A stretch of 64,000 bases of DNA from Paenibacillus_V sp046244365 (GCF_046244365.1 NZ_CP176395.1:5270001-5334000), one strand, 5' to 3'. Shown: positions 46,062-54,295, counted from the stretch's first letter. Notes: a model not told the origin generated them from the sequence alone. Translations and numbers: made by a program.

Positions 46062-46856
46062 TCAAGTGTATTCTCTCTCAAATTTTCTCCTACTAATAGC
46101 TTCAAAAGTTGGGTCTAAATCAATATATATGTCAGTTGGGTCATATTCTATTTGTAAAGGATGTTCATTAACTAACTCTTTAAGGACAGTTAAACTTCTG
46201 TTTAGTTGTAAACTTACTCCTTCACTATTTTTTAAAGCTACTGTTGATTTTCTAAAGGCTGAATTATTAGGAATAATTAAAGAATTATTTATTATATTTC
46301 TTAGTTCTTGAATATTTGAATGGGGTCCTATTTGAGCGTTTAATTCATCCAAACAAAATTGTGCCAAATGATTAACGGACGAGTTAAACTTAAGTTCTGC
46401 AGTAATTTCATGTTTACTGTTATCATCTGCATTGATTCTAATGTACGCCATATCAATTAACTGTCGTAAATGACTTGCTGATAGCCAGAAAAGTCCAAGT
46501 ACGTTATACTCAATATCATTTTTCTCATAAAAGAGACAAACTAAGAAGCCATTTTCACTATTTGTTATCAATTCTAAATCCTGTGTTTTAATTAAGAATT
46601 TTTTTATTGTTTTTTTTCTAATTGCGCCATTAAATTCTTCGTTTTCTAAATAATCATCCTCTCCTACATTCCTTGTCTTAACCTGTATTGCTTGAGTCTT
46701 CAATCGGTCATCAGTTCCAATAGTAAAACGATATTGATTACTAAGTAAAACGTCGAACCCAAAATCTACTGATAATTTTGAAGCTTCATAGCATTCAGCG
46801 AATAATCGTGAAATTACATAATGTTCTCCACCAAATCCTAAATAATGGTGTTCCAT
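46062..46856 (-). CDS. PD-(D/E)XK nuclease-like protein (DUF4365/Mrr-like N-terminus)
   Basis: 264 residues. The N-terminal ~65 residues carry a restriction-endonuclease-fold pattern: GGEHYVISRLF with Glu11, DFGFDV with Asp35 and AIQVKTR with Gln58/Lys60. The remaining two thirds are not recognised. Such domains occur in stand-alone defence or DNA-repair nucleases. Strongly AT-rich and bounded at its 3' end by a cassette-type repeat, which points to transfer. The substrate is unknown. Confidence 0.65.
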   Translation of the reverse strand: MEHHYLGFGGEHYVISRLFAECYEASKLSVDFGFDVLLSNQYRFTIGTDDRLKTQAIQVKTRNVGEDDYLENEEFNGAIRKKTIKKFLIKTQDLELITNSENGFLVCLFYEKNDIEYNVLGLFWLSASHLRQLIDMAYIRINADDNSKHEITAELKFNSSVNHLAQFCLDELNAQIGPHSNIQELRNIINNSLIIPNNSAFRKSTVALKNSEGVSLQLNRSLTVLKELVNEHPLQIEYDPTDIYIDLDPTFEAISRRKFEREYT

Positions 46857-46984
46857 TTTTCATCAACCCCTGACTATTGTTTTTTCATACAAGGAGTTCG
46901 ACAATAGAATTATGACTCCTTCATGATAACTAATTGAAAATTGGGATCTACAGATGTTTGCTTTAACTGAACAGATTTTTCTAT

Positions 46985-47003
46985 GTTCATCTGCCCGATA
47001 GCC
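46985..47003. repeat. Degenerate copy of the cassette-type core
   Basis: The plus strand reads TTCATCTGCCCGATAGCC, matching ATCTGCCCGTTAGCC of repeat D with few changes. It lies in the gap between the nuclease-like gene and the ligase, where no gene is evident. Confidence 0.35.
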
Positions 47004-47126
47004 CCCGTACCGCGCTTCGCGAAACCACAGATGATTTAAATTAAAGGCTAAGAACTTTGATGTTCCCAACACTTACCGCCTCTGTGCCGGATAGCCTAGC
47101 TCTATAATTGACGTAGAGGTGTTTTC

Positions 47127-47987
47127 ATGTTCATTTCTCCAATGCTTCTTGAGACGGCGCCGGCAGCATTCAATGATGAGCGATACGTTTTCGAACCAAA
47201 AATTGACGGACACCGCCTGCAGATCGTCCGAGCTGCCGGCACAACACGAATATTCACGCGCCACGGTAACGAGGTAACACGCCTCTATCCTGAGCTATGG
47301 GACGTACCGATGGACGACGACGGAATACTGGACGGCGAAGGCGCCGTGGTCGATCTAGCGACCGGCCAAGTGGATTTCGAATTGATGCAGGAACGTTCCA
47401 AGATTACAAGGGCCGACAGAATTCAGGCAGCCATGCTGCGGCTACCGGTTACTTTCTTTTGCTTCGACATTCTGCAACATGACGACCGAGATTTGCGTCG
47501 GCTCCCACTGACCAAACGTAAGTCTGTACTTACTTCAGATCTCGGTCAAAATGATCACTATTCCCAAGTGATGTCAGTTCCGGGACGCGGCGTGGACTTA
47601 TTTGCCGTTATACGCGACCGTAAGATGGAGGGCATTGTTGCCAAACTCCAAAATAGCACCTACGTAAGCAGGCGCTCGGAGGCGTGGCTTAAAATAATCA
47701 ATTGGCAATACGAGGACGTTTATATAACCGGTTATCGCAAAAGTGAATTCGGTTGGTTGGCGTCTATGACCGGTAAGGACGGCCGTTTGCGGCCCGCTGG
47801 CATAATCGAGCTGGGTGTCACGCCGCGGCATAAGATGGCCTTTTACGGTGTCTGTAAGTCGCTTGTGACTCAAGAGGAAAAGGATTTGGTGTAACTGGAT
47901 CCCAGAATAAAAGCTCGCGTTAAAATACGGAATTGGACACGTAATGGTATGCTCCGATCGCCGGCGTTTGTTGAATTTGTGATTTAA
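47127..47987 (+). pseudogene. ATP-dependent DNA ligase (LigD-type) with an in-frame stop
   Basis: ATP-dependent ligases of this type join DNA ends, often with Ku in non-homologous end joining. GAGGTG precedes the ATG. Residues 22-28 read FEPKIDG, with the AMP-accepting Lys; LDGEGAVVDL (motif III), EGIVAKL (motif IV) and AWLKIINW (motif V) follow. A TAA at 47892-47894 ends the frame at 255 residues, but the same frame continues for 30 more codons with typical family sequence (RNWTRNGMLRSPAFVEFV) to 47987. At this site relatives have Tyr, so TAT to TAA is a likely single change. The catalytic core is intact; the lost end may reduce activity. Confidence 0.8.
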
Positions 47988-47995
47988 ACAATAAC

Positions 47996-48023
47996 GAAAA
48001 AACCGCCTTGATATGAGGCGGTT
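47996..48023 (-). terminator. Terminator between ligase and trpS
   Basis: AACCGCCT and AGGCGGTT form an 8 bp stem; on the minus strand TTTTTT follows, so it ends trpS transcription. It adjoins repeat B. Confidence 0.8.
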
Positions 48024-48025
48024 AA

Positions 48026-48053
48026 TTTAACTATCGTGCCCGTTAGTTGAACA
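48026..48053 (-). repeat. Cassette-type palindromic repeat B, 3' of trpS
   Basis: On the minus strand TTCAACTAACGGGC is followed by ACGATAGTTAAA, i.e. arms TTAACTA / TAGTTAA around a ~10-base ACGGGCACGA loop. It lies 47 bp past the trpS stop. Confidence 0.75.
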
Positions 48054-48100
48054 GACTTAGCCATTCAATAATCAGTTGACTTCTATATCAAAAGGTCTAA

Positions 48101-49102
48101 CTATTTATAGCGTCCTATCTTCGTTTTTACATTCTCAAGCAGAGGCGCAGCTAAAGCTCTTGCTTTCTTTGCTCCTTCAAACAGGATGCTGTCAATTATT
48201 TCTGGTGATGCCATTAACTCATTGTATCTTTTTCGCGGTTCTTCTAAATAATCATTCATGACCTGGAATAGTTCTTGCTTTGCTTCTCCCCAACTAATAC
48301 CTTTTTGATATTTATCCCTCAATACTTGAATTTGGCTTGGGTTAGCAAATTCTTTGTACAATAAAAACACATTAGATGTCTCCGGATCTTTTGGCTCGTT
48401 AGGAGGTATAGAATCTGTTTTAATTTTGTTTATTAGCTTTTTTAGGTCATCAGCTGTTTCAAAAAGAGGTATCGTATTACTATAGCTCTTACTCATTTTT
48501 CTACCATCAAGCCCAGGAATTACATACGTGTTTTCATCCACAATATAATTAGGCAATTTGAATGTGTCTCCATAGTTCCTGTTGAAGCCATCAGCGATAT
48601 CTCTTGCTATTTCAACATGTTGAATCTGGTCCTTACCAACTGGAACTTTGTCAGATTGAAATAATAATATATCCGCTGTCATTAAAATCGGGTATGTGAA
48701 CAAGCCCATATTAACTCCCGTGTCCGTGTCCAATCCCAGGTGCTGATTATTATCAATAATTGCTTTATACGCATGAGCACGATTCATTAATCCCTTGGAT
48801 GTCAGACAAGAAAGTATCCAATTAAGTTCAAATATCTCTGGAACATCAGATTGTCTATAAAAAATTACTCTATCTGGATCTAGCCCTAATGCCAACCATG
48901 TTGCTGCAATACCATAAGACAGATCATTGAACTCGTCTCTGTTCTGAATAAATGTTAATGCGTGATAGTCAGCAATAAAGTAAAGTGCGATGCAATCACT
49001 ATCTTTTGCGATTTGAAGTGCAGGTTTTATTGCAGCGATGTAGTTCCCTAAATGGACTTTACCAGTGGGCTTAATACCTGTTAGAACAATTTCAGTTGTC
49101 AT
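48101..49102 (-). CDS. trpS: Tryptophanyl-tRNA synthetase, auxiliary second-type form
   Basis: TrpRS charges tRNA-Trp. The 333 residues have the class I motifs HLGN (17-20, HIGH type) and KMSKS (202-206) and the segment YFIADYHALTFIQ. The sequence departs from the Bacillus housekeeping form (e.g. FIADYHAL where the latter has IVDQHAI) and resembles the form I know from many Proteobacteria; in some bacteria a second TrpRS gives resistance to tryptophan-like antibiotics such as indolmycin. It is AT-rich, lies among cassette-like repeats and has its own T-box leader, so it looks acquired. Confidence 0.9.
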   Translation of the reverse strand: MTTEIVLTGIKPTGKVHLGNYIAAIKPALQIAKDSDCIALYFIADYHALTFIQNRDEFNDLSYGIAATWLALGLDPDRVIFYRQSDVPEIFELNWILSCLTSKGLMNRAHAYKAIIDNNQHLGLDTDTGVNMGLFTYPILMTADILLFQSDKVPVGKDQIQHVEIARDIADGFNRNYGDTFKLPNYIVDENTYVIPGLDGRKMSKSYSNTIPLFETADDLKKLINKIKTDSIPPNEPKDPETSNVFLLYKEFANPSQIQVLRDKYQKGISWGEAKQELFQVMNDYLEEPRKRYNELMASPEIIDSILFEGAKKARALAAPLLENVKTKIGRYK

Positions 49103-49124
49103 GTTATCCCTCCTCAGAATATAA

Positions 49125-49385
49125 CAAAAAGGGGTATTCTCATCCTTGAAAGGACGAGAATACCCCGTGATACCACCTTAATTAGCCCAAATATAAATTC
49201 GGACTCACTCTAACGCATCGAAACATGCACTATGTTTGAATGCGCGTCTCTTGTAACGACGAGACTTTCGCCAAAGCCTACTCAATGAATTTTCGGTTTG
49301 GATGCTCAGAAGCCCACTTCAACATAATCCCTACACTGATTCACACCAACCATCAGCTCTCTGGAGTATTCGTTATGCTTACTCT
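49125..49385 (-). promoter_or_regulatory. Tryptophan T-box leader of trpS
   Basis: The minus strand has AAGGTGGTATCACGG (49165-49179), a good T-box sequence, followed by a terminator with arms GGGGTATTCTCGTCC / GGATGAGAATACCCC and TTTTT. Stem I lies near 49300-49370 (AGAGAGCTGATGG; AGTGGGCTTCTGAGC) and offers a UGG (Trp) specifier around 49314-49316. A TATAAT-like -10 lies just upstream at about 49405-49415. Uncharged tRNA-Trp should open expression. Confidence 0.88.
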
Positions 49386-49520
49386 CTTCATCACCGCAAA
49401 GTTATATATAATTATATTACTTAATTTTTACACCACAATTGAGTTTTTGTCAAATACTAGGTGATTACCTTAAATCAAAAATAAAAAACATAACTTGACC
49501 CCACCAAGCTGCTACCATGC

Positions 49521-49609
49521 AAAACTGCCCGTTAGTTGAGAAACGGCAGCCGATCGTTCTGGCGGGCTGCCGTCGTGTATCTATTGAGCTAATGTACCCG
49601 TTAGCTTAA
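49521..49609 (-). repeat. Cassette-type repeat C: two cores flanking a strong hairpin
   Basis: In minus order: TTAAGCTAACGGGTACAT-TAGCTCAATA, then a hairpin ACGGCAGCC / CGGCTGCCGT (49542-49573), then CTCAACTAACGGGCAGTTTT. The first core overlaps the stop codon of the gene at 49606. Nearly the same hairpin and core recur in repeat D. Apart from this and the T-box, the gap 49386-49520 shows nothing. Confidence 0.8.
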
Positions 49610-50247
49610 TCGACCAAAGCATTTTCATCGAACCAAATATCTTGTTCTTTTTCTGATATATAAAATCTATATCCATAAGGTAAAGCGAAATATTTGATTA
49701 TCTCTGGCCTCATAAATGCTACATGGTGATAATGGACCGTCATCAAAGATTCCACGTTATCGTCATACAGGTCAGTTGTAAGCCACCATCCCGACATATG
49801 CTCTGGTGAAGGATATCTCAATGCTTCGACCGCTAGTCCTTCATACACACCTTTAGAAATAACAATCATTTGATTAAATATCGGAAATATAGGCGTTGCC
49901 CCGTACTTCTGACATAATTGTTTTTGTTCTTGAACTACTTTAATTGCATAGTCGGCACCTTCTACAAAACCTTCACCATTACTTTGAACTTCCCTTATCT
50001 CATAATAAAGTTCAGAAAGTACACAACATTTCACCAGCCAAGAATGGTATGCAATGGTTTGGTCAGGCGTAATTGTTGGCTTAGAATCAATTACGTAATT
50101 AATTAAGTATCTGATTAGCTCGATATACTCATCTTGTAACATTTTTTTAATAGATATCATGAATTCTTTATCAATCAATTTATACAGTCCATTTGTCCGA
50201 ATGTATCCATTTTCAAACAAAATTTTTATTCCACGATATTCAATCAT
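49606..50247 (-). CDS. Protein with Imm33 (DUF2185)-like C-terminal domain
   Basis: 213 residues. The last ~65 residues (MSGWWLTTDLYDDNVESL; EIIKYFALPYGYRFYISE; DIWFDENAL) look like the Imm33/DUF2185 domain found in immunity proteins of contact-dependent toxin systems. The N-terminal ~120 residues are helical and unrecognised. No toxin gene is adjacent. Very AT-rich; the stop lies inside repeat C, as if gene and repeat were one unit. Confidence 0.55.
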   Translation of the reverse strand: MIEYRGIKILFENGYIRTNGLYKLIDKEFMISIKKMLQDEYIELIRYLINYVIDSKPTITPDQTIAYHSWLVKCCVLSELYYEIREVQSNGEGFVEGADYAIKVVQEQKQLCQKYGATPIFPIFNQMIVISKGVYEGLAVEALRYPSPEHMSGWWLTTDLYDDNVESLMTVHYHHVAFMRPEIIKYFALPYGYRFYISEKEQDIWFDENALVD

Positions 50248-50337
50248 TCATTTTCCCCTTATATCAATGTCTATGCTCTTTTACCCTTTTTTACAGTTGA
50301 TTAGTAATTCTAGTTCCATTTCAAATTTCCCTTTTCA

Positions 50338-50497
50338 TTAAACTAATCTGCCCGTTAGCCATCCATGCTGCACAAAGCGCAGCACCACAGAGAGTGAAAG
50401 TTAATCCGTTCTTTCATAGTAGTTGAGAAACGGCAGCCGGTTGTTCTGGCCGGCTGCCGTTTCAAGTTTTATTGAGCTAATGTACCCGTTAGCTTAA
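50338..50497 (-). repeat. Cassette-type repeat D: two cores, a hairpin and a spacer
   Basis: In minus order: TTAAGCTAACGGGTACAT-TAGCTCAAT, then a 14 bp perfect stem GAAACGGCAGCCGG / CCGGCTGCCGTTTC (50427-50462), CTCAACTA, a ~60 bp spacer with a TGCTGC/GCAGCA hairpin, and a second core GGCTAACGGGCAGATTAGTT. It follows the kinase gene at its 3' end and precedes the Imm33-like gene. Confidence 0.8.
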
Positions 50498-50511
50498 CAA
50501 GAAAAACCAAG

Positions 50512-51018
50512 TCACATCAATTGAAGTTCAAGAAGATCCAAATTATTGCGAACGAGGATCATTTTGTCCTTATCTTCCCAATGGTCGATCAAGTTGGGTA
50601 GCTTCGTCAGATTGTAGTCTTTATTCCATGCCAACAAGTTGTGGATGCCTTCAAGCGTCTCGCGCTTCTTGCTTGGGACGATGCCCGCAATGCGCTCTTC
50701 ATAACGCTTCCAGATTCGTTCCTCCTGAACGGACAACGGCGTCATCAGTACGACGATCTTATCTGCAGCGGCAAAACTCGGCCCTACCCACGACCTGTAT
50801 ACGCCTTCTGCGATCCACGAATCGAGACCGATGATTTCTCTGAGCCGGCGGTCACGCTCATCCTCCGGTGCCTTTACGCCATATTCGTTGGATTGATGAT
50901 CCCAGAAAATATCGTCTAGATCATAATGCGGGATCCGGAGCTTATCGCTCAACAACGCCGCAATATAGGATTTACCGCTTCCTGAGCCGCCGATGATATG
51001 GATTCGGATTGCAAACAC
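50512..51018 (-). CDS. P-loop kinase-like protein (FlaR/AAA_17 type)
   Basis: 168 residues with a Walker A motif GGSGSGKS at 10-17, HYDLDDIFWD near 31-40 (acidic substrate-site motif) and the R-rich lid region RIWKRYEERIAG near 105. These match the 'DNA topology modulation protein FlaR'-type small kinases; the true substrate is unknown. It is bounded 3' by repeat D and looks like a single-gene cassette. Confidence 0.75.
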   Translation of the reverse strand: MFAIRIHIIGGSGSGKSYIAALLSDKLRIPHYDLDDIFWDHQSNEYGVKAPEDERDRRLREIIGLDSWIAEGVYRSWVGPSFAAADKIVVLMTPLSVQEERIWKRYEERIAGIVPSKKRETLEGIHNLLAWNKDYNLTKLPNLIDHWEDKDKMILVRNNLDLLELQLM

Positions 51019-51074
51019 CTCTTTCTTCCAGTTCTTTCGTGGAACTACCTATGTTGAGAGTATTTCGTCGTATT

Positions 51075-51103
51075 GTTTAAACTATCCTGCCCGTTTAATG
51101 GGC
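51075..51103 (-). repeat. Cassette-type repeat E
   Basis: On the minus strand GCCCATTAAACGGGCAGGATAGTTTAAAC: the core with CTAACGGGC altered to TTAAACGGGC. It lies between the kinase gene and the stalk-domain pseudogene. Confidence 0.6.
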
Positions 51104-51186
51104 ATATATTATTTCTCACAAGCAATGCTGTCACCGTCTCGATCGAGCTTCGGCAGTACTCTGGATCACCTTTATAGAATGAAGCC

Positions 51187-51626
51187 TTACCGGAATCCTG
51201 CCGAGCTGATAGTAATGGTCTTGGAGGATCCTTCCCATCCGACTGTAGCCCCGAGAGATTCCCCTACTAAGCGGAGAGGTACAAGCGTCGATCCGTCTTT
51301 TACATGTCCAGTAACCACTATTGGGTTTGCTTTTCCATTCTTTGTGTAATAATCATGCCCAACCGTATAAACGATTTCAGTTGTATCTTTCGTAGCTGTT
51401 ACCGTCTTAGATTCTTGTTCCCAAGCTACCGTAGCGCCAAGTGATTCAGATATCTTCCGAAGCGGCACAAGCGTCTACCGTCAACTATCCTATGCTCCAC
51501 TTCAAATTCAAGCTTCTTGCCGTCCAAGAACACGGCGGGAGCAGCCTCGCCATCTGCGTAAAACAACGGTACAGCAGTTAATATCAAAGCAAGACATAAT
51601 GTATCTGCAAATAATCTTCTGAACAT
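51187..51626 (-). pseudogene. Secreted copper-amine-oxidase N-terminal (stalk) domain protein, frameshifted
   Basis: The 5' frame encodes a signal peptide (LCLALILTAVPLFYADGEA) and the start of the domain up to EHRIVDGR; the 3' frame continues with LVPLRKISESLGATVAWEQ, a linker and a second LVPLRLVGESLGATVGWE repeat. The join at about 51475 lacks one base, so the reading frame is broken. These domains are frequent cell-surface modules in Paenibacillus. It may be a small remnant even before the frameshift. Confidence 0.75.
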
Positions 51627-51702
51627 CGAGTATACAGCCCCTCCATAAATTTGTTTGCGGGTTCCAATATAAACACATATGGTTTTCTTTTATTGAAAAA
51701 AT

Positions 51703-51735
51703 AATAACCCCACTACTCGGAGCAGTGGGGTTATT
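51703..51735 (-). terminator. Terminator of the SAP/zinc-ribbon/membrane operon
   Basis: AATAACCCCACT and AGTGGGGTTATT form a perfect 12 bp stem; a T-rich run follows on the minus strand. It overlaps the stop codon of the last gene of the operon. Confidence 0.85.
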
Positions 51736-52297
51736 TGTTTGCTCTAATAAATTCATCAAGTTTTCTAGTGCAGTCATCACATTGAAATTTCAATCTTTTT
51801 ATTTGGTCAATAGAAATATCGCTTTGTATTTCATCGTGTGGCATCGTTTGAAACAATTGTATCTTCCTATAGAGAGTATTCAAACTTATAAAAAGAACCT
51901 CATCAAGTTTATGTACGAATTTTGATGAGAAAAACATCCATGCTTCTCTTGTAAGGTTATACTTTATTAAAGACGGGTCTAACTCACCGCTATCAACGAT
52001 AGATTCCAGCGTCATTGAATTATTTTTTAATTCTTCCTTCAGTATCACAGCTACATTATTCGCTTCTGCACGTTCCTGTTGAAGGTCGCGCGCCCTTGCC
52101 TCGTCAATCTGATACTTTGCAACAAAATATGCGATGAACCCTCCGAGAACTCCCCCTATTATATTACCTAATGACCCAATTAACGAGCCTACCCAATCTT
52201 TGTTCGCTTTTGCATAAGCCACGATTAGTGCATTACTTGTGCTAATTACTACAACCAAAAGAATTAACCCAATTATACCGACCATATATTTTCTCAT
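51731..52297 (-). CDS. Membrane protein, third gene of a three-gene operon
   Basis: 188 residues with two hydrophobic segments: about 5-28 (MVGIIGLILLVVVISTSNAL) and about 36-62, the latter a glycine-zipper helix (LIGSLGNIIGGVLGGFIAYF). A cytoplasmic, mostly helical, charged region follows (YQIDEARARDLQQERAEAN). GAGGCAG precedes the ATG, which overlaps the stop of the zinc-ribbon gene by 4 bases. Not recognised. A membrane-inserted effector would fit a defence role, but that is inference. Confidence 0.7.
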   Translation of the reverse strand: MRKYMVGIIGLILLVVVISTSNALIVAYAKANKDWVGSLIGSLGNIIGGVLGGFIAYFVAKYQIDEARARDLQQERAEANNVAVILKEELKNNSMTLESIVDSGELDPSLIKYNLTREAWMFFSSKFVHKLDEVLFISLNTLYRKIQLFQTMPHDEIQSDISIDQIKRLKFQCDDCTRKLDEFIRANK

Positions 52298-52821
52298 TGT
52301 GCTGCCTCATATCGATTATCTAATGAAGTAAATAGATGCCTTCGAGCACTACTAGGCTTTTTTACAACATCAGATACCCGAAGGCTTTGCGCATTTCCCG
52401 AATTAGTCATTTCATACTTTTTTATAGGGGCATTTACCAATGGTTCATTCGGCTCTAGAGTTCTTTCAAAAAAAATCTCAACATACTCCAATCGGTCGTG
52501 TGGATTAAAAATTCTTTCACAATCTTTGCAGCAAACATTGTTTGGAACAACCGATAGTGAACTATATGATCCATTATGTCTATCACAATGTGGACATATA
52601 ACCTTGTACACTGCCCGTAGTACACCTATTTCTTCTAATGATGCCAATGCGAACATATCAATTGCTAAATCTGTATCTACTTCAGTTTGTATTGAAAATT
52701 TAATTGGAGATAGATTGGCAAGGACCGCTTTCCTTTGAATAGCAAGCCAATCATCAAGCAAGTCGATAGCCATACCGCTAATTTGGTACTGCCCTAAACG
52801 TCTCAATGGAGGAAAATACAT
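52294..52821 (-). CDS. Zinc-ribbon protein, second gene of a three-gene operon
   Basis: 175 residues. A four-Cys ribbon is formed by CPHC near 96-99 and CCKDC near 117-121; before it is a helical segment (DLAIDMFALASLEEIGVLRA), after it an extended polar tail. AGAGGTGG eight bases before the ATG supports this start, giving a 44-base overlap with the preceding gene. Family not recognised. Confidence 0.7.
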   Translation of the reverse strand: MYFPPLRRLGQYQISGMAIDLLDDWLAIQRKAVLANLSPIKFSIQTEVDTDLAIDMFALASLEEIGVLRAVYKVICPHCDRHNGSYSSLSVVPNNVCCKDCERIFNPHDRLEYVEIFFERTLEPNEPLVNAPIKKYEMTNSGNAQSLRVSDVVKKPSSARRHLFTSLDNRYEAAQ

Positions 52822-53974
52822 ATTCTTGTTCCACCTCTGAATGATAACTATAAAAATGTATCACAAAATATTTTGTGGTCGCTTCCAACTTTGTATATGT
52901 CTTTTTTCCAACTGAAGCTCCAGGAATAAACCAATTGATCCAGAGCTTATTAAAGGTCTTTTGGTCGTCAATTGTCTCTCTTGTATCAAAATATATATCA
53001 CAAACTTCGATTCCTTCACCATCATTTGCCGAAGCGTTTACACGAGCGCCAGTATCATCTGAATAAAAGAATTTCTCAACGGTTCCTATCTTCCCCTCTG
53101 AGTACCCTTTAAAGTTGAAAAAATCGTTTTGAATTAAGGCCCTCTCTAAAAGTCTGCGAATTCTAAAAGGCAAGTTCACAGGATTGTTGCTACTTGGCAA
53201 CCCTAAAAAAGTAGCGTACCTATCACTTAAATCAGATATTTCCGATAGTAAAGGCTCTACTTTCTCAACGTATGGTTTCTCTGCTTTTGTGGTCAGCTCT
53301 CTAAATATATTATACAGGGTGTTTTTCATTTCGTCGTTTGAAAGATACCTCAAAGAGAAAACCTCAGTCAAATACGATGTATAGATTTCGAAAACTTGAT
53401 ACGACCTAGTAGATGTTTCATTAGTGTTACTTCTCGGCCTTACTGATATAGTTAATTGCCCCTGTGGAACATCGATTGTAATCCAAACATAATCTGTATC
53501 TTCGACTTGTATGGATTCATTTTCATCAGTTATTTTACTGATCATTACCATGGACGCAAAGCACATTATTACTCTTTGAACCCCATTTTCAATTTCCGAC
53601 TTTTCAAAATGGACTAAAACTGGCTCATCAGAGTCCGGTGTAAAGTGAATATTATTTATGATTTGGCATTCCGACAAGCCAGCCGTCATCATGGCCTGTT
53701 TAATTAGTTTACTATTTTTTACTTTAAATAGGGAAGCTGGATTAATCCTTGTGCAATATAAAGTACGATTATGACCATATCTAATTTCATTCGCTAGAAA
53801 TGATTCAAAATCATTTTTATCTAACTCCCCCGATGAAATCCCCTCTTCAATCCTTTGTATAAGTTCAGGTTTTGTTCCAGATGAATTCAACGGAGATGAC
53901 CTTAAGTACCTTCTTAAAGAATCAAAATTCAAATACTCTCTTAATCTGTGATTCAATCTGAATATAGAATTCAA
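52778..53974 (-). CDS. SAP-like domain protein, first gene of a three-gene operon
   Basis: 398 residues. Residues ~17-48 (FDSLRRYLRSSPLNSSGTKP, ELIQRIEEGI) resemble a SAP DNA-binding motif (two helices with a Gly/Lys-Pro turn). The rest is a large, mixed alpha/beta region without motifs that I can name. TTG at 53974 has AGGAGAG at a good distance. AT-rich, between the cassette array and phage remnants. The overlapping gene order suggests one complex; substrate and activity are unknown. Confidence 0.65.
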   Translation of the reverse strand: MNSIFRLNHRLREYLNFDSLRRYLRSSPLNSSGTKPELIQRIEEGISSGELDKNDFESFLANEIRYGHNRTLYCTRINPASLFKVKNSKLIKQAMMTAGLSECQIINNIHFTPDSDEPVLVHFEKSEIENGVQRVIMCFASMVMISKITDENESIQVEDTDYVWITIDVPQGQLTISVRPRSNTNETSTRSYQVFEIYTSYLTEVFSLRYLSNDEMKNTLYNIFRELTTKAEKPYVEKVEPLLSEISDLSDRYATFLGLPSSNNPVNLPFRIRRLLERALIQNDFFNFKGYSEGKIGTVEKFFYSDDTGARVNASANDGEGIEVCDIYFDTRETIDDQKTFNKLWINWFIPGASVGKKTYTKLEATTKYFVIHFYSYHSEVEQEYVFSSIETFRAVPN

Positions 53975-54154
53975 AAAAATCTCTCCTAAATAGTCAATAT
54001 CCCGTATTTTTCGACATATTTTCCCTATTTAGATAATCACTTATATTGTAAATAATTTCAATCGGAACATACGTACTAATCACAGGTATATCTCTAATCC
54101 ACAGGCAAATTGGGATCCAATCTAAAATGTTACTGAAGCGACGAACTCATTATT

Positions 54155-54295
54155 TTACTCTCCCGACAAGTTCAGGGCCTTGTCCCACTTCAGCTGGCGT
54201 ATCCATTGAGGCGTTTTGCCAACGATTGCGGCGAGTTCAGAGGTTGATACTCCCTTGATTTGCAGCTGCTCGGCATGCGATTTTGGTTTCGCCAA
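54155..54295 (-). pseudogene. Truncated terminase small subunit (remnant)
   Basis: A 46-codon frame from TTG (with GAGGTGGG upstream) whose middle, STSELAAIVGKTPQWIRQL, matches TGELAAIVGKSDRWIRQL of the terS-like gene at 57840-58328. It stops after LNLSGE, where the full gene goes on for over 100 residues. It lies next to a duplicated non-coding block (54408-54492). Confidence 0.7.

Noticed and set aside
46863..47072. 69-codon minus-strand frame between the nuclease-like gene and the ligase
   Set aside because: No ribosome binding site, unlikely composition, and it contains the degenerate repeat core.
45991..51103. Integron attC sites as explanation of the cassette repeats
   Set aside because: The cores have CTAAC/GTTAG but not the RYYYAAC and GTTRRRY boxes at the right places, and no IntI is present; kept as an integron-like but distinct repeat.
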